Assembly: GCA_008508345.1 (NCBI GenBank)
Contig: QNGE01000275.1
Coordinates: forward strand, 58,065 to 122,064
Direction: 5' to 3'
DNA from: Paragonimus westermani
Lineage: Eukaryota; Platyhelminthes; Trematoda; Plagiorchiida; Troglotrematidae
DNA: 64,000 nt
The notes under the pieces are model-generated. The model was not told where the DNA came from. It was given only the letters and a program-made list of their open reading frames with translations, and ran no database searches. Below, one piece after another: positions 1-14,000 of this stretch. How positions within the stretch are numbered: the first letter of the stretch is position 1; each line of letters begins with the position of its first letter. The translations under genes were made by a program, and so were the position numbers.

Positions 1-1775
1 GCGCCTTCGAGCATTGTTTTATATCTTTTGTTTTGAAAGTGAGCCAGCAAGTAACTGTGGATGTTATCTTGCATCAAACTGTGAAGTTTAGTCGTTCTTA
101 TGACCTCCCAATAACCACCTAACTAGATGGATCCTGTAAACCATGATTGCGGGAAAAGCTGTCTAGACAAACCAAATCGGTCGCTACTGCTCGTATCATT
201 GAGCACTATCTAAATTGGTTGCAAACCTAAGTACCATGTGCAGTAAAACACTGAACGCCGTCTTCTTGGATTGCGGTATACATGCGTCAGGCATGCCACA
301 AAATGGGCCTCACCAATGCAATTTATACGCTGTTCTGCACCAAAGTAGAAGGCATTATGTAATTAGTCGTTGGGTTCACATTCAACCCCATCTACCTCAA
401 TTTGTTTACGCATGTAAACTGGTGTTGACACTTTAGATACCTCAGTAGCTCAGCGGCATGCAGCAGTTGATTGCTAGTGTTGAGTGTCTGTCTGTGTGCA
501 CCCAGTTACCTTGACTGAATCTGTCTCTCACTATGTCTGTTTCAGTTTAACCTAACTACATACGTAAGTGATACTCAAAAAATGCTCAATGTGAAACAGA
601 TGTTGAGGCACGGGCTGAAAATCACGGTTCTATTTTTAAACATTGTCTTCAAGGTCTTCACTACATATTTCCACGGCTGGTACGAGTGTCAAAATTCTGA
701 CACGTTTATTCGGCAAGACATCCCTCGTAAGGTAAATTAGATCACCCTGTCGAAATTCACCAGTGAAACTAGTAGTTTTTGGCATATTGATAGTGACATG
801 GAGACTCCTTTACTGCCCCATAAATTTTACATAAATTGGAAGACCGCGTTTACAGTTTACCATCACAAGGTGTTTGTTGTTGTATGATGCGCATACTCCT
901 ACATAAATGAGACACAATCAATCCTTCCAAACATAGGCTGGAATTGTCAATACAACCGGGCTGGAGCCCGTGACCGTGCCATTTTCGTCAGCCGGCAAAA
1001 CATTCTGCTAAGCACTGTTAAAATGAGCTCGGTGAGAATTTCTGTCCACACGATTTGGACATTTATGGCCCTGATTTTCGTGTTATTGATAGGGGAGTAC
1101 ACTGTAAATGATCCGTTTAGTAGGTTCTTTCCATCCCAAATGTTGTAATGTTTATCTTTCTGTCAGGTTCTGGAGTTTCTTGCCGTCACGTAGGATCTCA
1201 AAATTGCGTTGATTTAATCGACTTGTGTCCGTTCCTCTGCTGAGTCTAGATGCTATGATATTGCCGTTTTTAAGGGCGATCAGCGTTTTCCACACTACAA
1301 ATATTCTATGTATCCCTTATCAAAACGCAGTTCCGGAGGCCCACTAATGGAAGTCAGTTTCATATCGGTCGAGTTGCAACTGGTCTAATAAGCAACCATA
1401 CTAAACAAAGTCCATTTGTTAACTCGAATGTATCGCGGGGTTTTAGATATTCAGATTTTTGCTGAGCCTAGCATGTAGTTCGCAAACATTTCATCACCAA
1501 ACGAGATGATATCAACAGTACATAAATGTTCAAGCACTCACGCTCAAACCTGTAGGCTCAAACATTTACACATTAACTTCGTGTGGTCCTGAAGTGTCTC
1601 TAACCAAAATACCAAGCTCGGTAAACATCCGAACAACTAAATCTTTAATTCGATCTACTAACAATATTACTGGTTCCGACTACTGGAAATCACAAAGGTT
1701 TGTTGAATTGAATGAGAATTTTCTTTGAAATACTTGCAACTGATTATACTGCTCATTCTATCCTTCATGGTATAG
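1..1775 (+). other. Intron (3' part) upstream of first CEP290 exon in window
   Basis: AT-rich sequence with stops in all frames and no coiled-coil exon between AG and GT signals that I can find. It ends in a pyrimidine-rich stretch and TATAG at 1771-1775. I see no repeat or RNA gene in it. Confidence 0.5.
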
Positions 1776-2006
1776 GAAGAGATTGTCAGCGTAGCTACAA
1801 GCTTGGACGCTTTTCAATGTGTTGGAAAATCAGAGAGATTCCTTCTTCAAAGCGCCCGAAGGCCTACATTTGCTCAAGATGAAAACCGGGCAATGCCAGA
1901 TCCCAATCTTCCAGTAGCCGAACAGTTGCAAGAAGCAATTACCACGTTGAAGCGTTATGTTCTAGTAATGTTTGATCAACGAGTGGAAAATGAGGGTCTG
2001 AAAAAG
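1776..2006 (+). CDS. CEP290: CEP290 exon (window exon 1)
   Basis: 77 codons, phase 0 to 0. The acceptor is TATAG after a pyrimidine-rich run, and the donor is AAG|GTAAGC. The exon opens with EEIVSVATSLDAFQ, carries a non-helical middle (SARRPTFAQDENRAMPDPN) and ends in an amphipathic helix, AEQLQEAITTLKRY to NEGLKK. Upstream exons lie outside the window or further 5' than I can detect. The far acceptor was chosen because the frame stays open to it and the pyrimidine tract is there; a nearer acceptor after AAATCAG (about 1833) would shorten the exon. Confidence 0.75.
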
Positions 2007-5000
2007 GTAAGCTTAAGTAACCTCACCTAATGATGCATCTGTGAGTTAAGTGACATTATCAACAACACTTGTACACTTAGTAGATAGGCGGGTTGTCCAA
2101 AATGTCCCGTCGTTTTCACTTCTTGGTGCTTTCGCTTTTCAAATCCAATAAGTTTTGACTGGTTTACAACAAAAATAATACCTAATTGAGCGGACGTCAG
2201 GAATTTTTTGTTTTAACTTGAAGACAAACTCAGTTAATCCGTCGTCGGTCGGCAAGCATGTGACTACCGTCAAAAAATCAAACTGCTCGTAATACAGCGT
2301 CCATATCAGCAATCATTCTTTTGTACGTCTTTCATCTACTCTCACATGTTCTCACATATTTCTTCCAGCGACTCGTCGAACTGGTTCGTGATCTGCGTTC
2401 CAGAGATCAGGAATTAGCATTGAGCGCCCGACATGAGATTCCCGAAAAAGAAAGCAGCGCACGTGTAGGCTTGGCAGCTGGTAATTCACCTCCTTTGGCT
2501 GTGCTCCGAATGAATATCGATTTACTCCAACGTCGCTTGGCCGCGAAAGAAGAAAGCCTATCCAAGGCCCATGATCTGCTCAAGAAAGCACACGAATCCA
2601 ATCAGGAGGCACGTGAACAGCACGCAAAAGATATGGCAACTTTACAAGCTAAAGTAAGTCAAAATGTGGGGATTCGGTTTCATGAAATGCAGTTGGATTC
2701 TAGTCTGTTTACAAACCCACATGCCTGGTATCCACCATGTTGAGCACGGTAAGTAATTTAACAGAAGAGGCAACAATAGACTGAAGAAGTCTGACCTGTA
2801 TAAGTAATTATAATCCCAGTTGCAACTCAGTCGTCCGACTGAAATTGCAAACAACACGATATTGACGCTTTGAGTTTAGATATTGGAGTTTTCCCACACC
2901 ACCCCACCTACCTTCAAAACTTATAACTATTTTCACAGCTGCATCTCGTCGAAATGTCTGCATCAAACTCTAAAAACACTGTTAGCTATGTCGGTTTAGT
3001 GGTCGTAACTTCGTCGCCGATTTTATCCACCGGAGAGTTGTCAGCACATTGGAGAGAATGGAAAGTACTTTTGTTGTAAGCCAATGCTCAGCCAGCCTAG
3101 GAACACGTCTGTGAATGGAGGGAGTTATAACGGGCTCTGTGATCTACGTCCTTTTAGCAACACATCTCAATCATTAGTAAAGTGATTGTAGTATCATATT
3201 GTTGTGTCCACTGTCTCTAGTGTACCCGTCAAAGCATTGTAAAATCGATTAACCGTATCATAGAGAGGTTACTGACGGTGGACGGGAACTTGAACGCAAG
3301 CCGACTAGAATCTTTTGAAAAGACTGTAAGAACCATTGGGCCGAGCTTCCAAAAAATATGGAACAGGTCTTTCTATCTGGAAACAGCAAAAGCCTTTTTC
3401 CCTTGATCCATGGTTCTGCTGGCCATCGAGTTGGAATAAGAGAGACCATATGTGGCAAAGATGGTTCACTTATCATCAGCCAATCAAACCAACTTGACAT
3501 CTTGAGAAACAGTTCGACTGGCCTAAAGCAGACCACTTAGATGATGGGACCCGAATGGTTAGTCAGTGCGATCCAGACGGCCCTCCATCAGAAGCAGAAG
3601 TGGTCCAGTGAGTTTGGTGTTGTGTTTTTTCCTGACGCGATATTAACGGACCTGGAGTGGACGGATGATCCTACAATGCTTAGTCTATTTGCGGAAGACA
3701 TGCAGACTACGCTGAGCAAGATGAGTGATTGAGCTGGTTTGTATGGAATGCGTTGCACACCTTCAAAATGTAAAGTGGTGCTCCAGCAGCGAGACGTTCT
3801 CACTCCTACGTTCTTTCTCACACAGAGTCTACTTAAGACTGTGGGCCATTTCACATACTTGGGCAGCACTGTTTCTTCGGCCTACACTATTGCTGCTGAG
3901 ATGTCAGCGAGGACAGCAAAGGCGTGAGTTTACTTTGCTAACCTGAGTCACCTGTGGCATCGAGAAGACGTTCGTTTGCCGCTGAACGGAGGGGTATATA
4001 ATGCTCGTGTGCGTTCTGTTTTGCTTCATGGCTGGAAAGCGTGGCCTGTTTGTCGTTTTCTCTGCCACTTAGCCCACACTAAGTGGACTGATCGTGTGGA
4101 TAATACAGCTGTTCGCAAGGGCGTATTTCGAATGGTCGGGATGCGCGATCATTTGGTCAACTGATCACGTTGCACAGTCTGTGGTGGTTGGGTCACGTCT
4201 GTTGCGTGAATGTCACTCATGATGAGGGTCGATGAAAACCTCACGAAAGTTGTCTTATTGACAGTGTGTTACTCTCATTTCCGGTCTACCTGATAGTCCA
4301 CATCTCGTAGACTTCTTGTTGTTGGATGGATGAGTTTGGATATAAATATTCTCAGTGTTCGTGTGCCATCCTTTCCCTGTCATTTGTTCTCCAGTTAGAA
4401 TTTGTTTGCTGTCTCCACGGTCGTATGGGCATTAGACAGCGGTATAATTCAGGACGCATCCAGGTACTGCATACTCTAACCCTCAGCGACAACGGCACTG
4501 TATTCCGACTCCGATGATCTTTTAATGTATATAGTGAGAATGATGATGATAATGTTGTTGATGATGGTGAAGATAACGATTACGACTTTGATAGGTACGT
4601 TCGGTAAAATTTAAACTATTCGAAAAAAGTTCACATTTGTGCAAGATAAAAATGACCTGGTTTGTGTATTCAAATCGAATGAAAAATGCGTCCAGTGATT
4701 TTACGCACCCTTATGAGTCAGCTGTTCACTGAGTTCGGTATTCAGGTTGCCAAGCTCAGCGAACATTCAACTACTCATGTCATGAAATTGAGCAAAGAAC
4801 GATACAGCCAGTACTCTTAATTGTCATCATTAAGTCGACTTATTTGTTGTCAGTCAGTCGATCATACGCACAACGTAGGCGGGCTGGCTGGCTGACTAAC
4901 CGAGCATGCCACCGCAATGAGTAATACCTAACTTGCCAAACCGTGAGCGAAGTAATCAGATGTTTGTCACCCAGTACTGATTGTCTGTTTGATTGATACA

Positions 5001-8000
5001 TCCAAAACTGACAATCAACACTACGTTTTGAACACCCTGGAATCACCCTTGGTATGAAAAATTATATTTTGTCTTTCTTCACGCATGCAGTTGGCTAAGC
5101 GGTAACTGATTTTGTGTGCGTTGCCGCATTGAAAAATCGTCTGGAATGCTCGAAAGGTTATCTCGGTTATGGCAGACCACCTGGCAAAAATCTGGTCTGT
5201 CTGAAACCAACTGTTCAGGTCGAAGAAGTCAACACATTACAGACCAATAGATGCATTAAAAATAAAGTCGAGGACTTTTCAGCGAGATTCGCTACCCTTT
5301 CCGCTTCCCCCAGGTCATTAGTCACATTTAATTCATAGACAACATCCAGACAGCGACGACCTAATGAATATTTCAACTTAATTGAACTTACAGCTTAATT
5401 GGATTGCCGCGAGCGCTTTCGCCAAGAATATGACATCATGGCATCACACGAACTCTTGAGGTATGCGTGGTTATCACTAAGTAAACCGAATCTTGAACGA
5501 ACTGAATGACCTTTTTTGGCGCAAGTAAACGTGTCAATCGAGCCTATCAAATATCCTGGTCATTTTGTAGCGATTACCCATGTTATTTCAAATACGCAGG
5601 TAACTGTCGAAATGCCAAAAATAGTAACCTTTCAGTTCCTGAACTTTAAATGAATTAAGTGGAAATTGAGTAGGCTTGCGAACATGTTGTGAACAAGTAC
5701 CTCACGGATATCGTGTAACATACAACTACACAGTGTATTTCCCTATAAGGTTTTATTGCACTGAATACGACATATACACATCAAAGCTTGACCCTTCCTC
5801 GTGATTTCCAACAAATGCCGGATGTTTAGCTTACTTACAAAGGTAGACTGAAGGCGTTTTTTGATCTAATCACCTGGTGACTTTTCCGATAGACCAAAGG
5901 TGTCTCCCGTTCATGCGTATGATGGGAATATTTTAATAGTAGGTCTTAAACCTTGGAGAACAACATATCATTAACGGGCTACTTTGGGGTCACACTTTGG
6001 ACTCACTGGTGTCCGCAGATCACTGAAGATGTTGGGAGCACTTAGGGAAAAGATAAACGTCTGGTACTTCTTGCACAATACTTTAAAGAAATCGAATTTA
6101 GCTTTATTCGCAAAAACATATTCCAACGGTGGACAAACCTTTTCTCACCCGGCGTATTATCCGTTGTGGTTTTCAATGGTTGCGTTTCTTCGATCATCCA
6201 TCTTGATCAATCTGTTATGGCTCTAGATATGGATTAAACAACTTCATTCAACCAAAAGGGTGGTCTATAGTATAGTCCTACTAAAAGTCTAAATTGCATT
6301 ATCAGCTTTTCCGCAATGAACTTGCTGAATTCTACCCTGAGCATTTGCCAGTAAATTCGAATAGATTACTAAACATGAACGTTCGGCTGAGATTATGTAT
6401 ACGTCCTGAAAGTTGACGCAGTTAGATCACCCTGCAGTCCTACAGAAAGCACATCCTTCAAAACGCCTTGATTAAGTTTCTTTCGCCCATTAATACTGTT
6501 ATATATGGCTATCAGTTAGTGTTAGGTGTCATCGCATAACACACGTTACAATTCATCAGTCTGCAAAATCAACAAGAAGAGTCAAATTCTTGAGTGGTTT
6601 TGATGTCCGGAACAAAATTTTGGCCCACTTGTTTTTACAGCAGAAACCGGAGTCAGCTTTTTATCCTATTCAAAAGTAGAATTATTCTGTAATCCTTTTT
6701 ACTGAGACGTTTTCACTACGGTTTTTGTATTGAGTTGCGTTCTAACATAACTTGACTGTGTCCAGTCTAATCCAACTTGGACCACATCCTGTAAACATCA
6801 GACCCACTGACTCTCCCTTATTCGTTACGTCTCTTTTCTTCGTAGACTGAACTCTACCAGCCGTCAATCACTCCAGCCAAAAATAGGATGGATGAAAGGC
6901 GGAAAGTTTGCAGTCACATTTTATACAATCGACTAACCGCTACAGTGTGATCTAATGAACTATCCTTCTGAAATTCATCCACAGCGAGTGGCCTATCAGT
7001 CTTTAGTTGTGAACTTTTCTTGAGTTTGTCATAACTAGGCTTGAGTTTATTTCAAATTAACACCACACGGTTTCACATTTGGTTGGGCAGTGGGCCAAGT
7101 CAGATGAATGAGAAATGGAGGGATGAAGATATATAGGCGAACATAAATTTATGATACTTCATCTTCTGGCAATCACAATTATATGAAAAGTTGATAAGAT
7201 TAGATTGAGATAACGATCGGACTTGTTGCAAAGAAAGTGGGTCACAAGTCACTCAGTTGGCTGCATTGACCGTTTGTTATCTCTTGCCCTTGTTTAAGTG
7301 AATTTCTTTTTAGGTTTCCACTGATGAAACGTTTCGGGTAGCTGTCCTATTAGAGTACAATCTCTATGAAATGAAGCTCACTGTCTGACGTGTACATTGG
7401 ACAAATTTCGTATTCCCTTTCAGACAGACAATACACTAGATATCGCTTCCAGGCTACGAAACTATGAAAGTTTGCGTATTGACCTGTCCAGGCACTTTCC
7501 CGTCAATCCTGTGTAGAACATAGTCGTCTGTTCGTCTGTGTGAAAGAGCATTTAGGAAGGATATTTTATCTTAAGTTCCTTCCTCAGACATCAACTCAAC
7601 CGACTGGGGAACTAGGTTGAAATTATCAGGTTTTTTGCAGAGATTAGTATCAGAGCTCGTAATGACAAGAATTTCATATTGAACACCACTTATATTTGAT
7701 CAGTCTTTGCATACAGGTATGCCTTTCGGTAGGCCCACTTTACAAGTTCTGCTCCTACTAGAGCTCATCAGTAGTGCACATTCTCGTCCCTGCCGGAATT
7801 TGTATTCCGACCATCGTGTTTGTGAGTATAACATGTTAACCGTATCTCCACTAACCTCATACTCGAGTCTGATGTTTCCTTATGAAGCTGACCAGCCGGA
7901 AGACATCAAAATGCAATAACTGTAGGTGGTGTTCAGCGTGAAATAATCAAATTCCCCGAAATTCTATTCGAATGACTGATGGTGGATGGAAGAACGGTAC

Positions 8001-11000
8001 ATTTAAGCATCCTCATCAATATGACTAACCGGAGAGATCCAAGTGTGGATTCCATTACCACGTCATCTGTTTATCGATACAATGCACCGTTAAATAGCAG
8101 TTGCATACCAACTGTGTATCCGTGCGGTGTCGAACCAATGGACATGCGCAGCATAATGTACCAATCAAGTTGTTATCAACTGACTGACCAGTGACCCATT
8201 TTCCCTGTAACAAATCGGATCGAAATCTCGATTTAAATCTACCAATTCCGTATTTAAGTATAATTGCCTGAAAATGAATAATCAAAAACATGTTCGCCTA
8301 TATGCCTTCGTGCTCAAAACTAAAAAAACAGAACATTATTATTTGTTCAGTGCAGTTAACTCAAATTTAGCCAGATCACACTGTTCATAGTATAGCGGAA
8401 AGCCGTTCTGTACGGCAATGTCTTCATTATCCAGTTCGCATGCTTCTATACCGTTTGTGTACTTAATTTTATGAATTGCGCTTCCAGTTCAACAGACAAC
8501 GAGGTTTTCACCTAAACGTCACGTACACTTTCGTCTGATTTTGTGCATTCGACTTGCATTTTTCGATTGTGCTTATCTACCCATTATTTCTGGCACGCCG
8601 GGCTGATTTTGCTTAATGATATTTTGTTCGCCCTGTCTTGTTGTCAGTGATGCATTCATCTTGGACCTTCATCATATCCCGACACCGGTTTGAGATATTC
8701 TATTGACTATAATGATAACAGTCTGTGACCGATTCACTCTTCACAGTGTGTCTAAATTGTGTTATTGTCAGCTTATAAAGATTACCGAATAAGTCGCACT
8801 ATGTTCGTTTTCATAAAAACATCTTCATAACCATTTCTGTGGAGCGCCTCTTCCACAACCTGAAATGGGTGAGGGACGAAAAAATTCTCTTTGAAGTGAC
8901 AATTAAGGCTACAAATGTTGACACGTGTAGTGTAAGTACTTGAAAGTATTTTCACTGAGCAATGCCGTGATGAAATTTCCTCCCTTTCCCGTGTCTAAGG
9001 GTCCGCATTTGATACTGTATCTGGTGGAAAAAATTAAGTCATGTATATTCCCAACTCAACTACGCATCTGTTTTATTGCAATGTTTCACATTATCCTACG
9101 ACCTTCCTGCAGATATGAAATCTATAAGTTTACGCAACTGGGTAGTTACTTTTTTTTAAAGAAGTCGAAAAAAATCCAGACTTAAAACTTCAATTCCATC
9201 AACCCCGGTTCGTAAATCGTGGATTCGATCTTTTGACGTACACACGAGACCTAGCTAGGTTGTGACAAATGCCCACCATTACGCTGGAGGTCAGTGAGAT
9301 CAACTGCTTGAAAAAACAAACATTTTGTCTGCGTCGTTCTACTGAACGCATGTGTTAATCTCGGCTGACGATTTTGACCATTCAAACAGAAGTACATTTG
9401 ATCCAATCTGTTTGTGCACATAACATTTGCTCGCTTGTTTCAATCAACATCAGTTGCAAGAGAAAATGGAGTCAACCGTTGCTCAGCTATCACAGGTTGT
9501 TGAGTCAGCCGGTCCAAGAAGTCAGCTGGACGATAGGGCAAACGTGAATGTGTCTAAGCGTTTGCAGGAGCTGGAGGAAGCACTGGCCGAACAAAATCAA
9601 CTGGTAGTCAGACAGCTCGAACGTTCTAGGCAACTTCATCAGGAGACCGAGGTATGGAAACTCAAATACAACCAACTTCAATCTCAAGCTACTATGGACA
9701 AAGAGTCGATGCAAACTGCGTTTAAGTAAGTTCATTGTATATGTTTAGTTTTGTAGTCTCAGGTAAGTCTTTCACGTTGTTGGGAAGATCTGGCGTTGAA
9801 CCAGGCGGGTCTCCGAAAGTTCAGCGAGCAGTTATTGCGCGGCCGCGAGCAGAAGCGTGAGGTACGCAAGAGAACCATCGGTGTCATAGGTCGCGGTGAC
9901 GTGACCGTATGGCGTTGCGATGTGTGCGGCCGCAAATGCGCTGGCCGTTTGGGGTTAGTAGGCCACCAACGTACTCATAGTACACCGTCCGCGAAGAGGC
10001 GGCGAGTACGTTAGGCTCGGGTGGGTCATATAAACATATCCACTCTACTCCTGTTAACGATTGCATCTGACAACAGCCTGGTCGCTGACAATTAATCCGC
10101 TCTTCTTTTCAGAAACTTGTGTGTCTGTGGTCTTTTATCCATTCTTTCCTTCGGCTTTGTTGATGTATTGTATGATGAATGGTCTGTCTGGCTTTTTATA
10201 GTTCAATGAGAATTTTGTTTTCATCCTTATCCTTTCTGGGATGCACCAGCCTGCACTCCTATACTGCAATGCATCTTGTATTATACTTCAAAAATCTTTC
10301 TTCTCAGTGTAGATCTTGTCATTGCAGCCTCTCTCTGTTTAGTTTCCGAGGGATAAGAGTTTTCTTTCCTTATTAGCCAATCAACTGTCTAACCAGCATT
10401 GGCTGGCTGGACAGAAAAGCCCCACTGGCACACCTCCCGGTCTTATTCCTTCAGGTTCACACTAGATATGTGTGTGGGTGAACCGCAAGTGGTGCGGCGC
10501 AAGCCAATTGCGGTGTTGAATAAGCGCAGGCGTCCTTTGGCTTCGGTCACTGTGACAGGCTAATCCGAATCGGATGCCGTCAGGCAGCCAGTGTCAAAAA
10601 ACGGTTTTGAATCCAATACGTATACCGCTGTAATGGCGTGGACAGCAGCTATGTATACATATTGAGTTGTGATGATTGGTAATTGCTATGGCTTTAATCA
10701 GAAACCAATACGCAGGTTTCCAGGTCACTATAAAATACGATTGCAATTATTCATTCCGAAAAACCTTACTCCATTTACCGTTTCCTACAGACATTCTTTA
10801 TCTATCAATTCACACGGTAGTAAGGTGGTCAGTTGAAATCCTGTCCCGATGGGAGACAACAGGGCAAAAGTCGAAGGCTAAGGTGTTCTCCGCTCATGTC
10901 ACATTTTCCAGCCAGATTATATGAGAAGTTACCAGTCGACAAATTCTGCTAATCAACAAAAGAGCCCAACTATTATAAAAACTTCTATCTACAGCATTAT

Positions 11001-14000
11001 TTATTTGCCCAGTAAGGATCATGTGGATCCCAATACCTGCATGGTATTCCGCATCTGTCGTGACTTTATTTTAGGTTTGCTGTATGGGACAAACATGAAA
11101 CAACCTAAGCAGGGTTCTTAAAGAATATTATTCAGTAAGACACTTAACAAGCTAATAGCCACCCAACAGTTTCTTATCGCGGACCAACCTGTAAACTAGC
11201 ATGAGATTGCTATGAAGTGTCTCAATATACGTAGGCAAATAATTTACACCCCAGTATTTTAATTGATTGCTCCAGAAGGTGTGTTTTATGAGGGCGCGCT
11301 GAAGCTTTTATTTCCGTGCTTGGACAATTCGAGCTGCTACTTCAATCAGAAACCCGAGGTAACCAATTAACTCATCAGCTTCTTTCTTAACTAGCTAACA
11401 AATAGCCGTCTACCGCCAGGTTACATGGATTGGTTGAAAATTACGTTGGAGAACAAAAGGTATGCTCTATCGTTCCGGAACGTCGAAAAGACTGACCTGT
11501 TTACATTTATGGGGTTCAATTTGTTATCCCTTTTTGCATATGCTTATTAATGACAATATATGCAACTGTACCAGTACCAGTGTATTTATTGGATTATTAA
11601 CTGATGGGTGTCAATAAACGTATTTGTCTCACTTGGTCGGTTCAGACAAGTTCAGTATATTGTGACATTTTGCTTATCTCACTAAGCTTTTAGCATATCA
11701 TCTCGATTAACCTAACAACCGATGCACCGTCAATCCAGAACGTGGGTGAACTGAATACAGTCAATATGTAGTTCCGTAAGAAGTATCTGGCTTTTTGCTT
11801 GAGCTTTGACTGTAGTGGTACTGTCCGTGAGAAAGAAATGTGATCAGAAGTGTCACTGAACAGACTTGAACTGTGCCTTTATCTTCAGACTATGTATCCA
11901 ACCTAACAAGATTGTTTTTGTCCTTCTTCCATCCGTCACGGTTGTTCAATCAGTTAAACTTTTCTTGGTTTAGTAAAAATACACATAATCACCTGTCATT
12001 TGTTTCTTCTACCAAGCAAACAACTCGCCGAATTACAAAAAGAACGCGATAATTTGCAATCGGACTTAAACGAGCAAACCGGAAAAGTGGACCAGCTACT
12101 CCTAGAAGTCAAACGATGGAAACAGGAGGCAACTCGGTCACCGTCTGTCATGCAGCGTCAGTTGACTGATCGACTAAAAGCCGATTTGGCTGAAAAGGAG
12201 AGACAACACCAAGTCAGTAATCGCAACCAGCATCCACGTAAATGAGTGCATTGAGTTTATGAAGAGCAATGTTAGTTGAATCGCGACCTAGTTGGTCACT
12301 TATGGAAGCCTCATTAACAACAGGTTCTGCTAGTTCAATAAGCAAAAAATCATAGTATCCTGGCAAATATCCTACAACGTCAACCTCGTCAATTTGAGAA
12401 AAAACCCACCCATATACTTTCGGGTTAACATAAAGGGTTTTATACTTGTATGAATGTCAAAAATTGAAGAGCAGTTTACTCCAGATTTTTCATTTACATA
12501 GATTTCCAAGTTTCACAATCAAAGAAGAATTTTTAGTCTCGAATATCAATACCCATAGGTCTCATCAGTAAAACATATCCTTGTCAAGATGGGAGTTTTA
12601 ACTTTGGTCTACTTTCTCACTGTACCACCGACCGCATACTAAAGACGACCGAATCATCATATTCAATGTATCATTGCATTCATTTACAATCACTGCGGGT
12701 TCCTTGATTGTCCAGAGATTTATAAACTGCAAAGTTCACTCAAGTATGAAAGCTGTTGTCAAACAAGTAAGATGCCCTAGTAATTTAAACTTTATCGTAT
12801 ATACGATTCTCATGATACTTTATCACAAGTGAGTTGCCAGAAAGGTATGACAAGAATGACAATATTTGCCCGTTATTTTGAACTCAACAAAGGTTTTGCA
12901 TGGTTTCTGCAGAAAGTCCAGGTAAACGGTAGTTTCTCTGACAAAACGACCTTTCTTTCTGACCGTACAAATATGCATGTTCGATTTACATCATCAAGCC
13001 GACTGTTTCGACCCTATGTGGTCACCAGGAGGATATAATCGGAGCAAGATTAGAACGGGGAAAACCACAATGTTGCTCACAGCTGCTCACAGATGAGATA
13101 GACAATCATCTGTCTGATGATGTAGGCTACTTGGCTAAAGCCGTACTTAGTTGTCAGTATATTCAGTTAACTCGCAAATTTGCTCTAGTTTAAACAGTGT
13201 CCAAGTAACTAGTTGAAAGAAATAAAACCGTATGTTGTTTTATAGTTCACCAATTCTCTAGCGTAAAAAAGGTAGTTTCCAGCGAATTTATCTTCACAAA
13301 AACTGTGCATCATAGAATAACCGAACGTCTCTGTTAGAATACAGAATATCCTATCTACATAAATTACTCCGAGTCTACTGCAATTTCAAAATTCACTCAT
13401 GAAGGGTGTACCCTTTTTAGAGTACCTATCAAACCTGACGCAAAGCATCTATTTTGAGGTGATGGGCTAAACGATAAGGGTTACCTCTTGCTCTTGACTA
13501 TAACGGGTTTAGTGATTTCAAATGCTAGATTCCTGCTGATTGTCAGTTTGTTAATGAAAGCAGAAATATAATCCTAACAACGGTTTTGAACCAACGTTTA
13601 TCTTTTGTAACTCTCTTCACCACGCTTCCAATTTGTTTTCCAGACACTCGCAAAAGCACTGTCAGATCTTCGACGTGATCTGGTGACACAAGCTGAAGAG
13701 GCTGTATTGGCAAGTGCTAATAACCCCGTGTCTACTTTGCCGAACGCCAGTCGCGTTACCGTACGTAAAGTAGCTGGTCGTATACCAGAGCCAGTTGAAC
13801 CAACGGTTGGAACAGTTCATGTTTCGCAGGTGTCTAGTGAAAGGTTGAACCTAGGCCCTGGTGAGTCTCTCGTCATTAAAGCCTCCAATTCAGTAAATCA
13901 TACTACACTTCTCAAATTCACATGAGGACATTCAACAGATCTGCTGAGCACGGAACATTTCAGTTAACGAATGTTTGCGTGAAAGTAGTTTACCGATGTG

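Larger units (their letters stand above)
2654..9453 (+). other. CEP290 intron, 6.8 kb
   Basis: Phase-0 intron. It contains a broken LINE (about 3280-4515), a GAT-rich microsatellite (about 4537-4575) and a tRNA-related SINE remnant (about 7735-7850). The rest is AT-rich with no gene I can support. A possible extra exon near 5404-5461 was considered and rejected. Confidence 0.6.
9726..12016 (+). other. CEP290 intron, 2.3 kb
   Basis: Phase-2 intron. It carries a LINE C-terminal zinc-finger remnant (9790-10014) with a possible 3' tail, and a locally GC-rich patch (about 10390-10640) with no homology I recognise. The remainder is AT-rich with no supported gene. Confidence 0.6.

Noticed and set aside
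5404..5461. Possible extra CEP290 exon (reads CRERFRQEYDIMASHELL before a GTATGC donor)
   Set aside because: With the only clear acceptor (TTACAG at about 5393) all three frames contain a stop, and the phase left at the donor does not fit the next exon, which starts in phase 0.
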